Counted from the stretch's first letter, positions 7,266 through 12,830 are shown. The stretch is 16,396 bases of DNA from SKVL01 sp046542915 (GCA_046542915.1 JBKHAI010000018.1:1-16396), one strand, 5' to 3'. Notes: a model not told the origin generated them from the letters alone. Numbers and translations: made by a program.

Positions 7266-7406
7266 ATGTCACGTTGTGGAGTATCATCGGATCCTAAAGA
7301 GTTTCTGAAAAAAATAAGAGAGCTTGTGTCAGTCGCTTCTTTTTTATATACTGGTAAAGTTAATATCTTAAATAAAAAATATGGGTATAAAGAACTATGT
7401 ACTTAA
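7266..7406 (+). CDS. Possible 46-residue ORF, uncertain
   Basis: An ATG frame runs 46 codons to TAA and overlaps the start of the next gene by 26 nt in another frame. The product is basic and soluble (begins MSRCGVSSDPKEFLKKI). A TATTAT lies about 11 nt before the ATG and there is no Shine-Dalgarno. It has no recognisable homology and could be chance in an AT-rich leader. Confidence 0.22.
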   Translation: MSRCGVSSDPKEFLKKIRELVSVASFLYTGKVNILNKKYGYKELCT

Positions 7407-7611
7407 AAAATATATGAAGTCCAAGATGAAGGATGTTCCCGAAGAACAGCAAGAGATGATAATGAAACTGGTGGAGAAAAACCCTAAATTATTTGAAAAA
7501 ATAGGAAACGAGGTGAAGCAGAAGACCAAAGAAGGAAAAACCGAGATGGCGGCCACTATGGAGGTTATGAGGAAGTACCAAAGCGAGATCCAGAAACTTA
7601 TGCAGGAATAG
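7381..7611 (+). CDS. Small charged helical protein of unknown function
   Basis: A 76-residue, highly charged (Lys/Glu-rich), Met-rich protein predicted by eye to be almost entirely helical. The segments DVPEEQQEMIMKLVEKNP, KLFEKIGNEVKQKTKEGK and a C-terminal amphipathic helix could form a small helical bundle. I recall similar short proteins annotated as hypothetical in candidate-phyla genomes, but I cannot name the family. No cysteines, signal peptide or membrane helix are present. The ATG lacks a Shine-Dalgarno; TAATAT ends 14 nt upstream, giving a short leader at most. It stands alone, divergent from the SPASM-like gene, and no clear terminator follows. Confidence 0.68.
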   Translation: MGIKNYVLKKYMKSKMKDVPEEQQEMIMKLVEKNPKLFEKIGNEVKQKTKEGKTEMAATMEVMRKYQSEIQKLMQE

Positions 7612-7721
7612 GTCGTTCTCGGTCAAATGACCTTTAATACATATAGATCCAATTCAGAGCTCGGATCATTTTAATATTAAAAGGGGCGGATAACTAAGTA
7701 TCTCGTTTTCTTTTATTAGAT

Positions 7722-7749
7722 TGTTCTTTTAAATGTTCTTTTAAGGAGG
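7722..7749 (+). promoter_or_regulatory. Tandem TGTTCTTTTAA repeat running into the ribosome binding site
   Basis: TGTTCTTTTAA occurs twice back to back (7722-7732 and 7734-7744), and the second copy leads directly into AAGGAGG (7743-7749). Related GTTCTTTTAA or GTTCCTTAAAA motifs precede the ribosome binding sites of other genes in the window (8586, 12543 on plus; upstream of 7199 and 12198 on minus). Confidence 0.45.
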
Positions 7750-7754
7750 TGGTG

Positions 7755-8498
7755 ATGAGATTATCCGATTGTATAGTATGCCGTTTTTTTGAAGAGAGAG
7801 TTGATCTTAAAAAGATCTGGAGTTCCGAGAATTTAAACAAAAGTGCTTATACCCGACTCTTGGAAGAAAGGGGGGCTTTCTGGCAATTTGACGGAGATCA
7901 CGAAAAACCGCATGTTAGATCAAACGATGAATACTGTGTTGACGGCTATGTTGACTTTGCTGTTTTGTTCAATACTCCTCCCTTGGTTGATTTTTTTGCC
8001 GAAAAACTGAAGCTGAAGCTGAAAGAGGTCTTAGAAGGCGTTAAAGTAACTCGAATAATAGGCACCCCAGGCTATGGTGCTCTCTTGGCTCACGATCTGG
8101 CTCGTTTAATGGACAGTAAAAGCGGTGCACCCGACAAAGACATCTCTTCTCAGACGGGAATGTCTTGGAGAGAAGAAACCATCTTTCCCGGCGAGAATGT
8201 GTTGCAGGTAGAAACATTGGCAGCCACAGCTTTAGATCTGAAGAGGGTCAAGAGGACTCTGGACAGAGATAATTTGTACCCTATCAACTGGTTGCCTTAT
8301 GTTGCCGTTTTGTTCGTACCAAGTTTTGTGGGATCCTTGGCTTTTAGCAAAAAAAGGGAATTTATTTTCTTATCGGAGCTTGATATGAGGGTTTGGTATT
8401 CTGATCTGTGTCCGCTTTGTGCCGCCGGTTCCGAGTCACTTGTCTTTGAGGATCAAAGGGATAGATTTAAAGAAGACAGAAAGACCATCTACCTTTAA
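7755..8498 (+). CDS. Phosphoribosyltransferase-like protein with degraded PRPP loop (probable pseudoenzyme)
   Basis: This 247-residue protein is a paralogue of the next gene and resembles type I phosphoribosyltransferases of the orotate (PyrE) kind. GAFWQFDGDHEKPHV followed by DGYVDFAVLFNTPPL corresponds to the family's substrate-side N-terminal hood. IIGTPGYGALLAHDLARLM matches the helix before the active site. The PRPP-binding loop, which should read like VLQVEDLVATGSTL, is VLQVETLAATALDL (about 149-162): the second acidic residue and the TG are lost. CPLCAAGS near the C-terminus (Cys219, Cys222) is shared with the paralogue and might bind a metal; a second CxxC (Cys6, Cys9) is at the N-terminus. 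AAGGAGG lies 5 nt before the ATG. GTG codons just upstream overlap that site and were rejected. It is probably non-catalytic, perhaps regulatory. Confidence 0.74.
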   Translation: MRLSDCIVCRFFEERVDLKKIWSSENLNKSAYTRLLEERGAFWQFDGDHEKPHVRSNDEYCVDGYVDFAVLFNTPPLVDFFAEKLKLKLKEVLEGVKVTRIIGTPGYGALLAHDLARLMDSKSGAPDKDISSQTGMSWREETIFPGENVLQVETLAATALDLKRVKRTLDRDNLYPINWLPYVAVLFVPSFVGSLAFSKKREFIFLSELDMRVWYSDLCPLCAAGSESLVFEDQRDRFKEDRKTIYL

Positions 8499-8504
8499 CT
8501 TTTA

Positions 8505-8528
8505 AAAGGGCGCATTTTAGCGCCCTTT
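8505..8528 (+). terminator. Intrinsic terminator after the degraded PRT-like gene
   Basis: AAAGGGCGC, loop ATTTTA, GCGCCCTTT: a perfect 9-bp stem. The trailing T-run is short (CTTTACTTT), so efficiency may be moderate. Confidence 0.75.
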
Positions 8529-8531
8529 ACT

Positions 8532-8558
8532 TTGACCTGTAGTATTTTTTGGTATAAA
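8532..8558 (+). promoter_or_regulatory. Promoter with extended -10 for the intact PRT-like gene
   Basis: TTGACC at 8532-8537 and TATAAA at 8553-8558 with a short 15-bp spacer. The -10 is preceded by TGG, an extended -10. The same TTGGTATAAA occurs in the promoter at 12453-12481. Confidence 0.5.
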
Positions 8559-8610
8559 CTCGGCTCAGATCATCGGTTTTCTAAAGTTCCTTAAAATAAA
8601 GGAGGATTTT

Positions 8611-9333
8611 ATGAGCACGACCGAGATGGTTGAAAGTTTTATCCGAGAACACAAGTTGGACTGTAGTAACATTTTTGATTGGAGACCTTATCCCGGAGAT
8701 ATTATCAAAGACCTTTTACAAGAGAACCAGGCGTTCTGGATGCATGATGGAGACGTTAATAAACCTCATGTGCAGTTTGGAGATAAGTGTAGTGATCGTT
8801 ATGTTAACTTTTCTAACGTTTTTAACAAACCACTACTCTCGGAGTTTCTGGCTTTTTTATTGCTTAATAAATTCTATTATGCCTTGGGTAGCATACCGGA
8901 AGTTGACTGGGTCATTGGTTCTCCTTATGCGGCCATAACCTTAGCTCACGATGTTGCACGTTTGATCGGTGCCAAGAGCGGTTTTCCTGAGGAAAGTAGC
9001 ATATCCGAAACCGGGATGGTCTGGAAAAGGTGGCAAATTGAAGGGAACGAAAAGGTTTTGCAGGTTGAGGATCTGGTGGCCACTGGAAGTACTTTATCGG
9101 CGGTTAGGAAGACCTTGGAACGCGATAATTCCGATCATTTTAAATGGTTTCCTTATGTTGGAGCCATAGTTCATCGACCTAAGGAAATTAACATTAGAGG
9201 TTATGACAGCTGTGGTTTGGTATCTCTTTTGGAAATGAAAGCGGCAAATTGGCATCCCGATGAATGTCCACTATGTCTTAGAGGTTCTCCAAGGATAAAG
9301 CCGAAAGATAACTGGTTTGAACTTTTAAGATAA
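8611..9333 (+). CDS. Type I phosphoribosyltransferase-like protein (orotate PRT-like) with intact PRPP loop
   Basis: The 240-residue product belongs to the phosphoribosyltransferase fold, which joins a base to PRPP or releases it. The hood region AFWMHDGDVNKPHV then DRYVNFSNVFNKPLL resembles the SGxHSxxYxN segment of orotate PRTs. VIGSPYAAITLAHDVARLIGAKS precedes the PRPP loop VLQVEDLVATGSTL (149-162), which keeps the acidic pair and TG-S-T of the family. The C-terminus carries CPLCLRGS (Cys219, Cys222) then PKDNW, a possible zinc knuckle. AGGAGG is about 5 nt before the ATG. It is a tandem paralogue of the preceding gene, each with its own promoter or terminator. Pyrimidine biosynthesis neighbours are absent, so orotate as substrate is uncertain; salvage or a specialised role is possible. 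Confidence 0.8.
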   Translation: MSTTEMVESFIREHKLDCSNIFDWRPYPGDIIKDLLQENQAFWMHDGDVNKPHVQFGDKCSDRYVNFSNVFNKPLLSEFLAFLLLNKFYYALGSIPEVDWVIGSPYAAITLAHDVARLIGAKSGFPEESSISETGMVWKRWQIEGNEKVLQVEDLVATGSTLSAVRKTLERDNSDHFKWFPYVGAIVHRPKEINIRGYDSCGLVSLLEMKAANWHPDECPLCLRGSPRIKPKDNWFELLR

Positions 9334-9347
9334 AGCTCATTGAAGTC

Positions 9348-9377
9348 AAAAACGGGAAGTTCCTACTTCCCGTTTTT
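9348..9377. terminator. Bidirectional intrinsic terminator between convergent genes
   Basis: AAAAACGGGAAGT, loop TCCT, ACTTCCCGTTTTT: a perfect 13-bp stem with A- and T-runs on both sides. It ends the PRT-like gene on plus and the ThrH gene on minus; the ThrH stop codon (9363-9365) straddles the loop and the first base of the stem. Confidence 0.92.
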
Positions 9378-9968
9378 ATAATTTTTAAGATATTCTTTTA
9401 ATTCCTTATAATTCTCTATGGCCGGAAATTCCGGGAAATCGGCTCGGGTTTTTTCAGAGGCGTTAAAGAATATTCCTTTGTCGGCTTCCTTCAGCATTCC
9501 GGTATCATTGTATGAATCTCCCATAGCTATGGTCTGGAGCCCCAGTTCCTTGAAAGCTCTGACTGCTCTTTTTTTGCCGTTTTCTCTTATTTTGTAATTT
9601 GCGATGTATCCATCATTGTCTATCTCTAAAGAATTGCAAATAACGGTCGGGTAATTCAACTTTTTGATGATCAGGGAAGCGAATTCCCAAAAAGTATCCG
9701 AAAGGATGACAACCGGCATATTCTCTCTGATCTCGTTCAGTGTCTCTTTGGCACCCTCAAACGGTTCACTTTTTTCAAGTATCATATTTATCTTTTCAAT
9801 TCCTATCTTGTTGTCTTTTAAAGCGGTGAGACGTTTTTGCATCAAAAGATCCAGGTCGGCCACGTCTCTGGTCGTCAGTTTCAGTTCGTCTATTCCCGTC
9901 TCTTCCGCTATTTCTATCCATAACTCCGGTATTAAGACACTTTCCAGATCAGAACATAAAATATACAT
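9363..9968 (-). CDS. thrH: ThrH-type HAD phosphatase (phosphoserine phosphatase / homoserine phosphotransferase)
   Basis: ThrH proteins are cytosolic HAD-superfamily enzymes that dephosphorylate phosphoserine and can move the phosphate to homoserine, linking serine and threonine synthesis. The 201 residues match the roughly 205 of the family and align from end to end. Motif I is DLESVLIPELWIEIAEETGI (nucleophile Asp7 followed by Glu9, as in ThrH). LTTRDVADLDLLMQKRL is characteristic, motif II is VVILSDTFWEF, and motif III/IV includes IAMGDSYNDTGML, then FPEFPAI. The stop lies inside the shared terminator. No Shine-Dalgarno precedes the ATG. It is divergent from the ProB-like gene, and the 86-bp gap contains a symmetric TAGAATTCTA. 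No other serine or threonine genes are in the window, so it may act as a general phosphatase here. Confidence 0.92.
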   Translation of the reverse strand: MYILCSDLESVLIPELWIEIAEETGIDELKLTTRDVADLDLLMQKRLTALKDNKIGIEKINMILEKSEPFEGAKETLNEIRENMPVVILSDTFWEFASLIIKKLNYPTVICNSLEIDNDGYIANYKIRENGKKRAVRAFKELGLQTIAMGDSYNDTGMLKEADKGIFFNASEKTRADFPEFPAIENYKELKEYLKNYKNGK

Positions 9969-9969
9969 A

Positions 9970-10001
9970 TTGCTAAATTTAATTTTTATCTTAGAATTCT
10001 A
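9970..10001. promoter_or_regulatory. Symmetric -10 region between thrH and the ProB-like gene
   Basis: TAGAATTCTA (9992-10001) is a palindrome giving TAGAAT on both strands. On plus, TTGCTA at 9970-9975 lies 16 bp before it. On minus, TGC precedes TAGAAT, making an extended -10. It probably drives both divergent genes. Confidence 0.5.
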
Positions 10002-10054
10002 GCAGAATTATTTAGATAAGCACATACTGTATTTTGACTACAAAGGAGGATCAT

Positions 10055-10831
10055 ATGGAAAGCCTCGTTATCAAATTAGGTACTAAAACACTAATGTCGG
10101 AACAGGGTCGTCTGGATAGTGGAAGATTCCGAGAGATCGCTTATCAGGTCGCGGAGCTGGTAAAGCGCCGAGTAGAGGTGGTCATAGTTTCGTCCGGTGC
10201 CATTCAAGCGGGCAGAGAAGCCGCCGAGCGGATCGGCGTTTATCCGGAATTACTAAAGAGATTCAATAAAAAAGACATTGCCGGTATCGGAAGCCGCCAT
10301 TTAATGGATCTCTGGGGCGATGCTCTGAACTTTTATGGACTGGAGGTCTGTGAGACGCTGGTTACTTATGCCAACTGGAGTAACGAAAACGAAAGAGAAA
10401 ACCTCAGAAAAGGTATTTTGGATTGTCTTGGCTCCCGTTTTGTTTCGGTTGTTAACGAAAATGACAGGATATCCGATGAAGAGATCAAAAGTATGGAAAT
10501 GGGGATCAGTGAGAATGATCAGCTGGCCGGAATGGTCGCCGCTTTGATAAATGCTGACGCCGTCCTTTTTCTTACTGCAGTTGGTGGTATTTACGACCGT
10601 GATCCGTTAAGGAACCCGGAGGCCAAGATATTGAATAAAATAAAGGGTTCCCAAAAACTGGATCTGTCCGGTTTCAGTAAAGAAGGCACCGGCGGAATGT
10701 TGGTCAAAAAAAGAGAAGGGTTAAGATGCTTGGAGAACGGGGTCAAGAAAGTGGCGGTTGCCGGCGTAAGTGAAAAGGTTATCCTTGATTTTGTTGAAGG
10801 TCGTAAGGTTGGCACGGAGATATGTCTTTGA
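10055..10831 (+). CDS. proB: Glutamate 5-kinase-like amino-acid kinase (ProB without PUA domain)
   Basis: ProB phosphorylates the gamma-carboxyl of glutamate, the first step to proline. The 258-residue product matches the amino-acid kinase domain alone; the C-terminal PUA domain of longer ProB proteins is absent, as in many short bacterial versions. Visible motifs are IKLGTKTL with the catalytic Lys (residue 7), VVIVSSGAIQAG (43-53), VNENDRISDEE with the substrate-binding Asp137, ENDQLAGMVAAL (normally GDND), FLTAVGGIYDRDP and GTGGMLVKK. The ATG at 10055 follows AAAGGAGG by 5 nt. A terminator follows the stop. ProA and ProC are not nearby, and the family also contains related kinases (isopentenyl phosphate, fosfomycin), so the substrate is likely but not certain. 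Confidence 0.82.
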   Translation: MESLVIKLGTKTLMSEQGRLDSGRFREIAYQVAELVKRRVEVVIVSSGAIQAGREAAERIGVYPELLKRFNKKDIAGIGSRHLMDLWGDALNFYGLEVCETLVTYANWSNENERENLRKGILDCLGSRFVSVVNENDRISDEEIKSMEMGISENDQLAGMVAALINADAVLFLTAVGGIYDRDPLRNPEAKILNKIKGSQKLDLSGFSKEGTGGMLVKKREGLRCLENGVKKVAVAGVSEKVILDFVEGRKVGTEICL

Positions 10832-10852
10832 AATTTATTTGTTCGTTATAAT

Positions 10853-10878
10853 AAACCCGGAAGTTATTCCGGGTTTTT
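10853..10878 (+). terminator. Intrinsic terminator after the ProB-like gene
   Basis: AAACCCGGAA, loop GTTA, TTCCGGGTTT and two more T: a perfect 10-bp stem with a T-run. Confidence 0.9.
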
Positions 10879-10940
10879 CCTTATGTTCCTCTGTTACGCG
10901 ATCAGCTTTTGTGTTTTAATTAAGAAAATAATATTTGCAT

Positions 10941-11597
10941 ATGATAAGCAGGGGAGTAAACGGGCTCCCGTATACTCATGAGGAGATGCGGAAGCAATTA
11001 AAGCCCAAGAAGCTGTCGGGGTTTGGTCTCAAAAAGACCAAAGACGGCAAGATGGTCTTTGAGGCTCATAAAAAAGCTGATGTGCCTTTTTTGTTGGGGG
11101 TGTCTGTTATCTCTGTGATGACGATCTTGTTGGCTATTTTTGGCTATATTTTGTTTCATAACGTGATCGATGTGGTTAAAGGAGCTTTGTTCCTACTCTT
11201 CTTTTTATCTATCTTTTTTCTTGCCATATTAGGAGTTTTGCATCTCATTAAAGTGCCGTGTTTTAAGATGGTGGTCAACAGAGATGTCGGTCTCGTCAAG
11301 ATAAAAAGGCCAGGTCAAAACGACTCTGATCTTTCTTATCCTATGAATAACATCAAGTCGTTATCGTACTGGGATAACAGGAGAAGCCGTGATCGGACCG
11401 AGAAAAGTGAGGACTCGGTCTTTCATCTCTATGCCTTGGAATTGAAAGGCGGTGAGAAGGTTGTTATCGGACAGTATTATTTTACTCTCTCCGGCGTTTC
11501 CGATATGTCCAAGGTATCCCTGAAAGATCAAACCGTTCATAAAAAGATCCAAGAATTGGCAAATGTCTTGAAAGTTCCTTTAAAGAAAGAGAACTAA
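10941..11597 (+). CDS. Two-helix membrane protein of unknown function
   Basis: I do not recognise this 218-residue protein. A basic N-terminus (residues 1-48, with many Lys) precedes two hydrophobic segments at about 50-72 and 81-103, separated by a short polar turn, so both ends probably face the cytoplasm. The C-terminal ~115 residues are soluble and strand-rich: FKMVVNRDVGLVKIKRP, YPMNNIKSLSYWDNRRS and VFHLYALELKGGEKVVIGQYYF alternate hydrophobic and polar residues like a PH-like barrel that follows a membrane hairpin in several bacterial families. That likeness is structural intuition only. It ends with a helix (KIQELANVL). The ATG was preferred over a TTG two codons upstream. TAATAT ends 6 nt before the ATG, so the mRNA may be leaderless. 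A strong terminator follows. Confidence 0.72.
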   Translation: MISRGVNGLPYTHEEMRKQLKPKKLSGFGLKKTKDGKMVFEAHKKADVPFLLGVSVISVMTILLAIFGYILFHNVIDVVKGALFLLFFLSIFFLAILGVLHLIKVPCFKMVVNRDVGLVKIKRPGQNDSDLSYPMNNIKSLSYWDNRRSRDRTEKSEDSVFHLYALELKGGEKVVIGQYYFTLSGVSDMSKVSLKDQTVHKKIQELANVLKVPLKKEN

Positions 11598-11598
11598 G

Positions 11599-11636
11599 AT
11601 CCGGCGGATCTTTTTTTGATCCGCCGGATATTTTTT
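11599..11636 (+). terminator. Intrinsic terminator after the membrane protein
   Basis: ATCCGGCGGATC, loop of seven T, GATCCGCCGGAT, then ATTTTTT: a perfect 12-bp stem with a T-run on the plus side. It abuts the stop of the convergent GNAT gene at 11635. Confidence 0.92.
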
Positions 11637-12198
11637 AACTTCCGTTAACTACTTTAAAGAAGTCATTACGAAACAAGCCCAAGATAACTTCATCAGTATA
11701 TATTCCTTGTTTAAAGAACTGTTCCTTTTTTACTCCCTCCTTTGTGAAACCCAGTTTAAAATGGAGTTTTAAACTTTTCTCGTTTAAAGCAAACGCTGAA
11801 GAGCAAACCTTTCTTAAGTTAAGGTAGTTAAAAGCGTAGCGAATGATCAGAGTTGCCGCTTCCGTGCCGTACCCCTTTTGGTGAAACTTTTTACGAAGCG
11901 CAATTCCGAATCCGGAAGTTCTGTTAATGTGGTTTATTTTATGTAATCCGGTAACACCGACCAGGTCATTGCTAGAGTTCTCGATGATCGCCAAGTGTAT
12001 CTCTTCATTGGTACTCTTATTAATTCGATCAAACCAATCCTTTTCCATCTCATAAGAGATAGGGTAATTGACGGTCAAGAATCTGGAGGTCTCTTCATCG
12101 TTAATATGAATAACTAAAGTTTCCAGATCTTCCTTTACTACGGGGCCTAAAGAAACTTTTTCTCCCTTGCGAAAGATCGCTCTTTTTGAATTTTGCAT
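11635..12198 (-). CDS. GNAT-family N-acetyltransferase (RimJ/RimL-like)
   Basis: GNAT enzymes transfer acetyl from acetyl-CoA to amines: ribosomal proteins, polyamines or aminoglycoside-type drugs. The 187-residue product has the usual fold order: SLGPVVKEDLETLVIHINDEE at the N-terminus, HLAIIENSSNDLVGVTGLHKI, SGFGIALRKKFHQKGYGTEA with the acetyl-CoA pyrophosphate loop QKGYGT (107-112), then LRKVCSSAFALNEKSLKLHFKLGF and GVKKEQFF, both typical of RimJ/RimL-type members. The ATG follows AAGGAGAAG by 6 nt. No promoter is evident between the gene and an intrinsic terminator 48-68 nt upstream, so expression probably depends on readthrough of the leader at 12240-12386. This suggests an inducible gene. 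The acceptor is unknown. The convergent membrane-protein terminator lies at its 3' end. Confidence 0.88.
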   Translation of the reverse strand: MQNSKRAIFRKGEKVSLGPVVKEDLETLVIHINDEETSRFLTVNYPISYEMEKDWFDRINKSTNEEIHLAIIENSSNDLVGVTGLHKINHINRTSGFGIALRKKFHQKGYGTEAATLIIRYAFNYLNLRKVCSSAFALNEKSLKLHFKLGFTKEGVKKEQFFKQGIYTDEVILGLFRNDFFKVVNGS

Positions 12199-12239
12199 CT
12201 CTCTTCTCCTTTGGTTTCATTTTTTAAAGAACTGCCAAA

Positions 12240-12266
12240 CAAAAAACCGGCTTTTGTTCAGCCGGT
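12240..12266 (-). terminator. Intrinsic terminator inside the GNAT leader
   Basis: On the minus strand ACCGGC, a 9-nt loop TGAACAAAA, GCCGGT, then TTTTTTG. It lies between the leader promoter and the GNAT ATG. Its left arm plus loop (12264-12252) is fully complementary to 12316-12304 further upstream in the same transcript. Confidence 0.8.
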
Positions 12267-12386
12267 GTGGTTCAATTGGATCTATGGACTATTTAAACAA
12301 CATCGGCTGAACAAAATAAGGAATATTCTCCGGTCGGGGAGACCATTTCCTTATTGAGATCCCTGATGTTATTTAAATTTCTCATT
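12246..12386 (-). promoter_or_regulatory. Structured leader RNA with competing antiterminator, upstream of the GNAT gene
   Basis: Three structures are visible on the minus strand. P1 pairs 12378-12365 with 12304-12291, 14 bp with one U·G; on the plus strand that position is a C·A mismatch, which supports minus transcription. P2 pairs 12355-12347 (AATAAGGAA) with 12323-12315, capped by a small hairpin. An alternative 13-bp helix pairs TTTTGTTCAGCCG (12316-12304) with CGGCTGAACAAAA (12264-12252), which excludes P1, part of P2 and the terminator. This is the layout of a transcription attenuator or riboswitch. A free-standing small RNA is the alternative. Confidence 0.6.
12293..12385 (-). CDS. 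Possible 30-residue leader peptide for the GNAT gene
   Basis: An ATG at 12385-12383, located at the predicted transcript start, opens a 30-codon frame ending in TAA at 12295-12293. The peptide begins MRNLNNIRDLNKEM and has four Asn in its first eleven residues. The frame runs through the 5' strand of P1 and all of P2, and ends inside the 3' strand of P1, just past the antiterminator arm. A ribosome at the stop would cover that arm. No Shine-Dalgarno exists, but leaderless starts seem common in this window. A frame of this length can arise by chance. Confidence 0.4.
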   Translation of the reverse strand: MRNLNNIRDLNKEMVSPTGEYSLFCSADVV

Positions 12387-12392
12387 ATTTTT

Positions 12393-12421
12393 AGTAAAGC
12401 ATCGAAATAAATGGTTGTCAA
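12393..12421 (-). promoter_or_regulatory. Promoter of the GNAT leader
   Basis: On the minus strand TTGACA (12421-12416), a 17-bp spacer, then TTTACT (12398-12393) preceded by TGC as an extended -10. The start is predicted near 12386. The -35 lies within an odd dyad TGGTTG-T-CAACCA (12412-12424), which might be a repressor site. Confidence 0.65.
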
Positions 12422-12452
12422 CCAAAAGAACATTCCGGATGTCTAATTCAGA

Positions 12453-12481
12453 TTGAATTATTTGCAGAGTATTGGTATAAA
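12453..12481 (+). promoter_or_regulatory. Promoter of the ACP-like gene
   Basis: TTGAAT (12453-12458), a 17-bp spacer, TATAAA (12476-12481) preceded by TGG. It is divergent from the GNAT leader promoter, with 31 bp between the two -35 boxes. The leader of about 80 nt contains two overlapping palindromes, GTTATATAAC and AACGATCGTT (12529-12545), then GTTCTTTTAA and AGGAGG. Confidence 0.6.
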
Positions 12482-12566
12482 GAATATGGGTCGTTAAGGC
12501 GGTAGATCGAAGTGTTGCCGTCGTTGTTGTTATATAACGATCGTTCTTTTAAAAAGGAGGTTTTTT

Positions 12567-12830
12567 GTGTCCAAAAATGAGGATGAATGTCGGGCGATCG
12601 GTCTTAACATTATTAATCTTTTAAGAAAAGACGAGGAGTGCAGTGACGAAAATCTAGTAGATCCTAATTTAAGTTTACTTGATCTTGGCTTACAACCCCG
12701 AGAACTTTTAATAATTACCGAAGAGCTTTTGGAGTTGGATCTGACCTTGGAGAAAGAAAATGCTCTCAGAGTGGATCATCCTAGAACCGTTAAAGATTAT
12801 TGTGATATTCTTGTAAAAAGATACCATTAA
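12567..12830 (+). CDS. Acyl-carrier-protein-like small protein lacking the phosphopantetheine serine
   Basis: An 87-residue acidic protein with the helix pattern and length of an acyl carrier protein. LSLLDLGLQPRELLIITEELLELDLTL lines up with the ACP segment LxxLGLDSLDLVELxxxLEExFxIxI, and HPRTVKDYCDILVKRY with the final helix motif TVxDxxxxI. At the position of the attachment Ser in DSL it has Gln43-Pro44-Arg45, so it cannot carry phosphopantetheine there. It may instead be an ACP-fold binding partner, or the resemblance may be only to a generic helical bundle. GTG is the start, 6 nt after GGAGG. It has its own strong promoter and terminator, so it is a single-gene unit. No fatty-acid or polyketide genes are nearby. 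Confidence 0.7.
   Translation: MSKNEDECRAIGLNIINLLRKDEECSDENLVDPNLSLLDLGLQPRELLIITEELLELDLTLEKENALRVDHPRTVKDYCDILVKRYH

Noticed and set aside
7612..7721. Small dyads GGTCAAATGACC, GATCC/GGATC and TTTTAATATTAAAA after the 76-residue gene
   Set aside because: Stems are short, AT-rich or lack a T-run, so no confident terminator or operator call could be made.
10034..10054. Upstream TTG start for the ProB-like gene
   Set aside because: The TTG would place the AAAGGAGG ribosome binding site inside the coding region, and kinases of this family begin right at the ESLVIKLGT segment.
12246..12386. 6S RNA (closing stem, central bubble, upper stem)
   Set aside because: The shape is similar, but the span from one P1 end to the other is only 88 nt, far shorter than usual 6S RNA, and the long antiterminator complementarity with an internal terminator fits a leader better.
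12246..12386. T-box leader
   Set aside because: No T-box sequence (AGGGUGGNACCGCG-like) or Stem I features, and the downstream gene is an acetyltransferase rather than an amino-acid or tRNA-synthetase gene.
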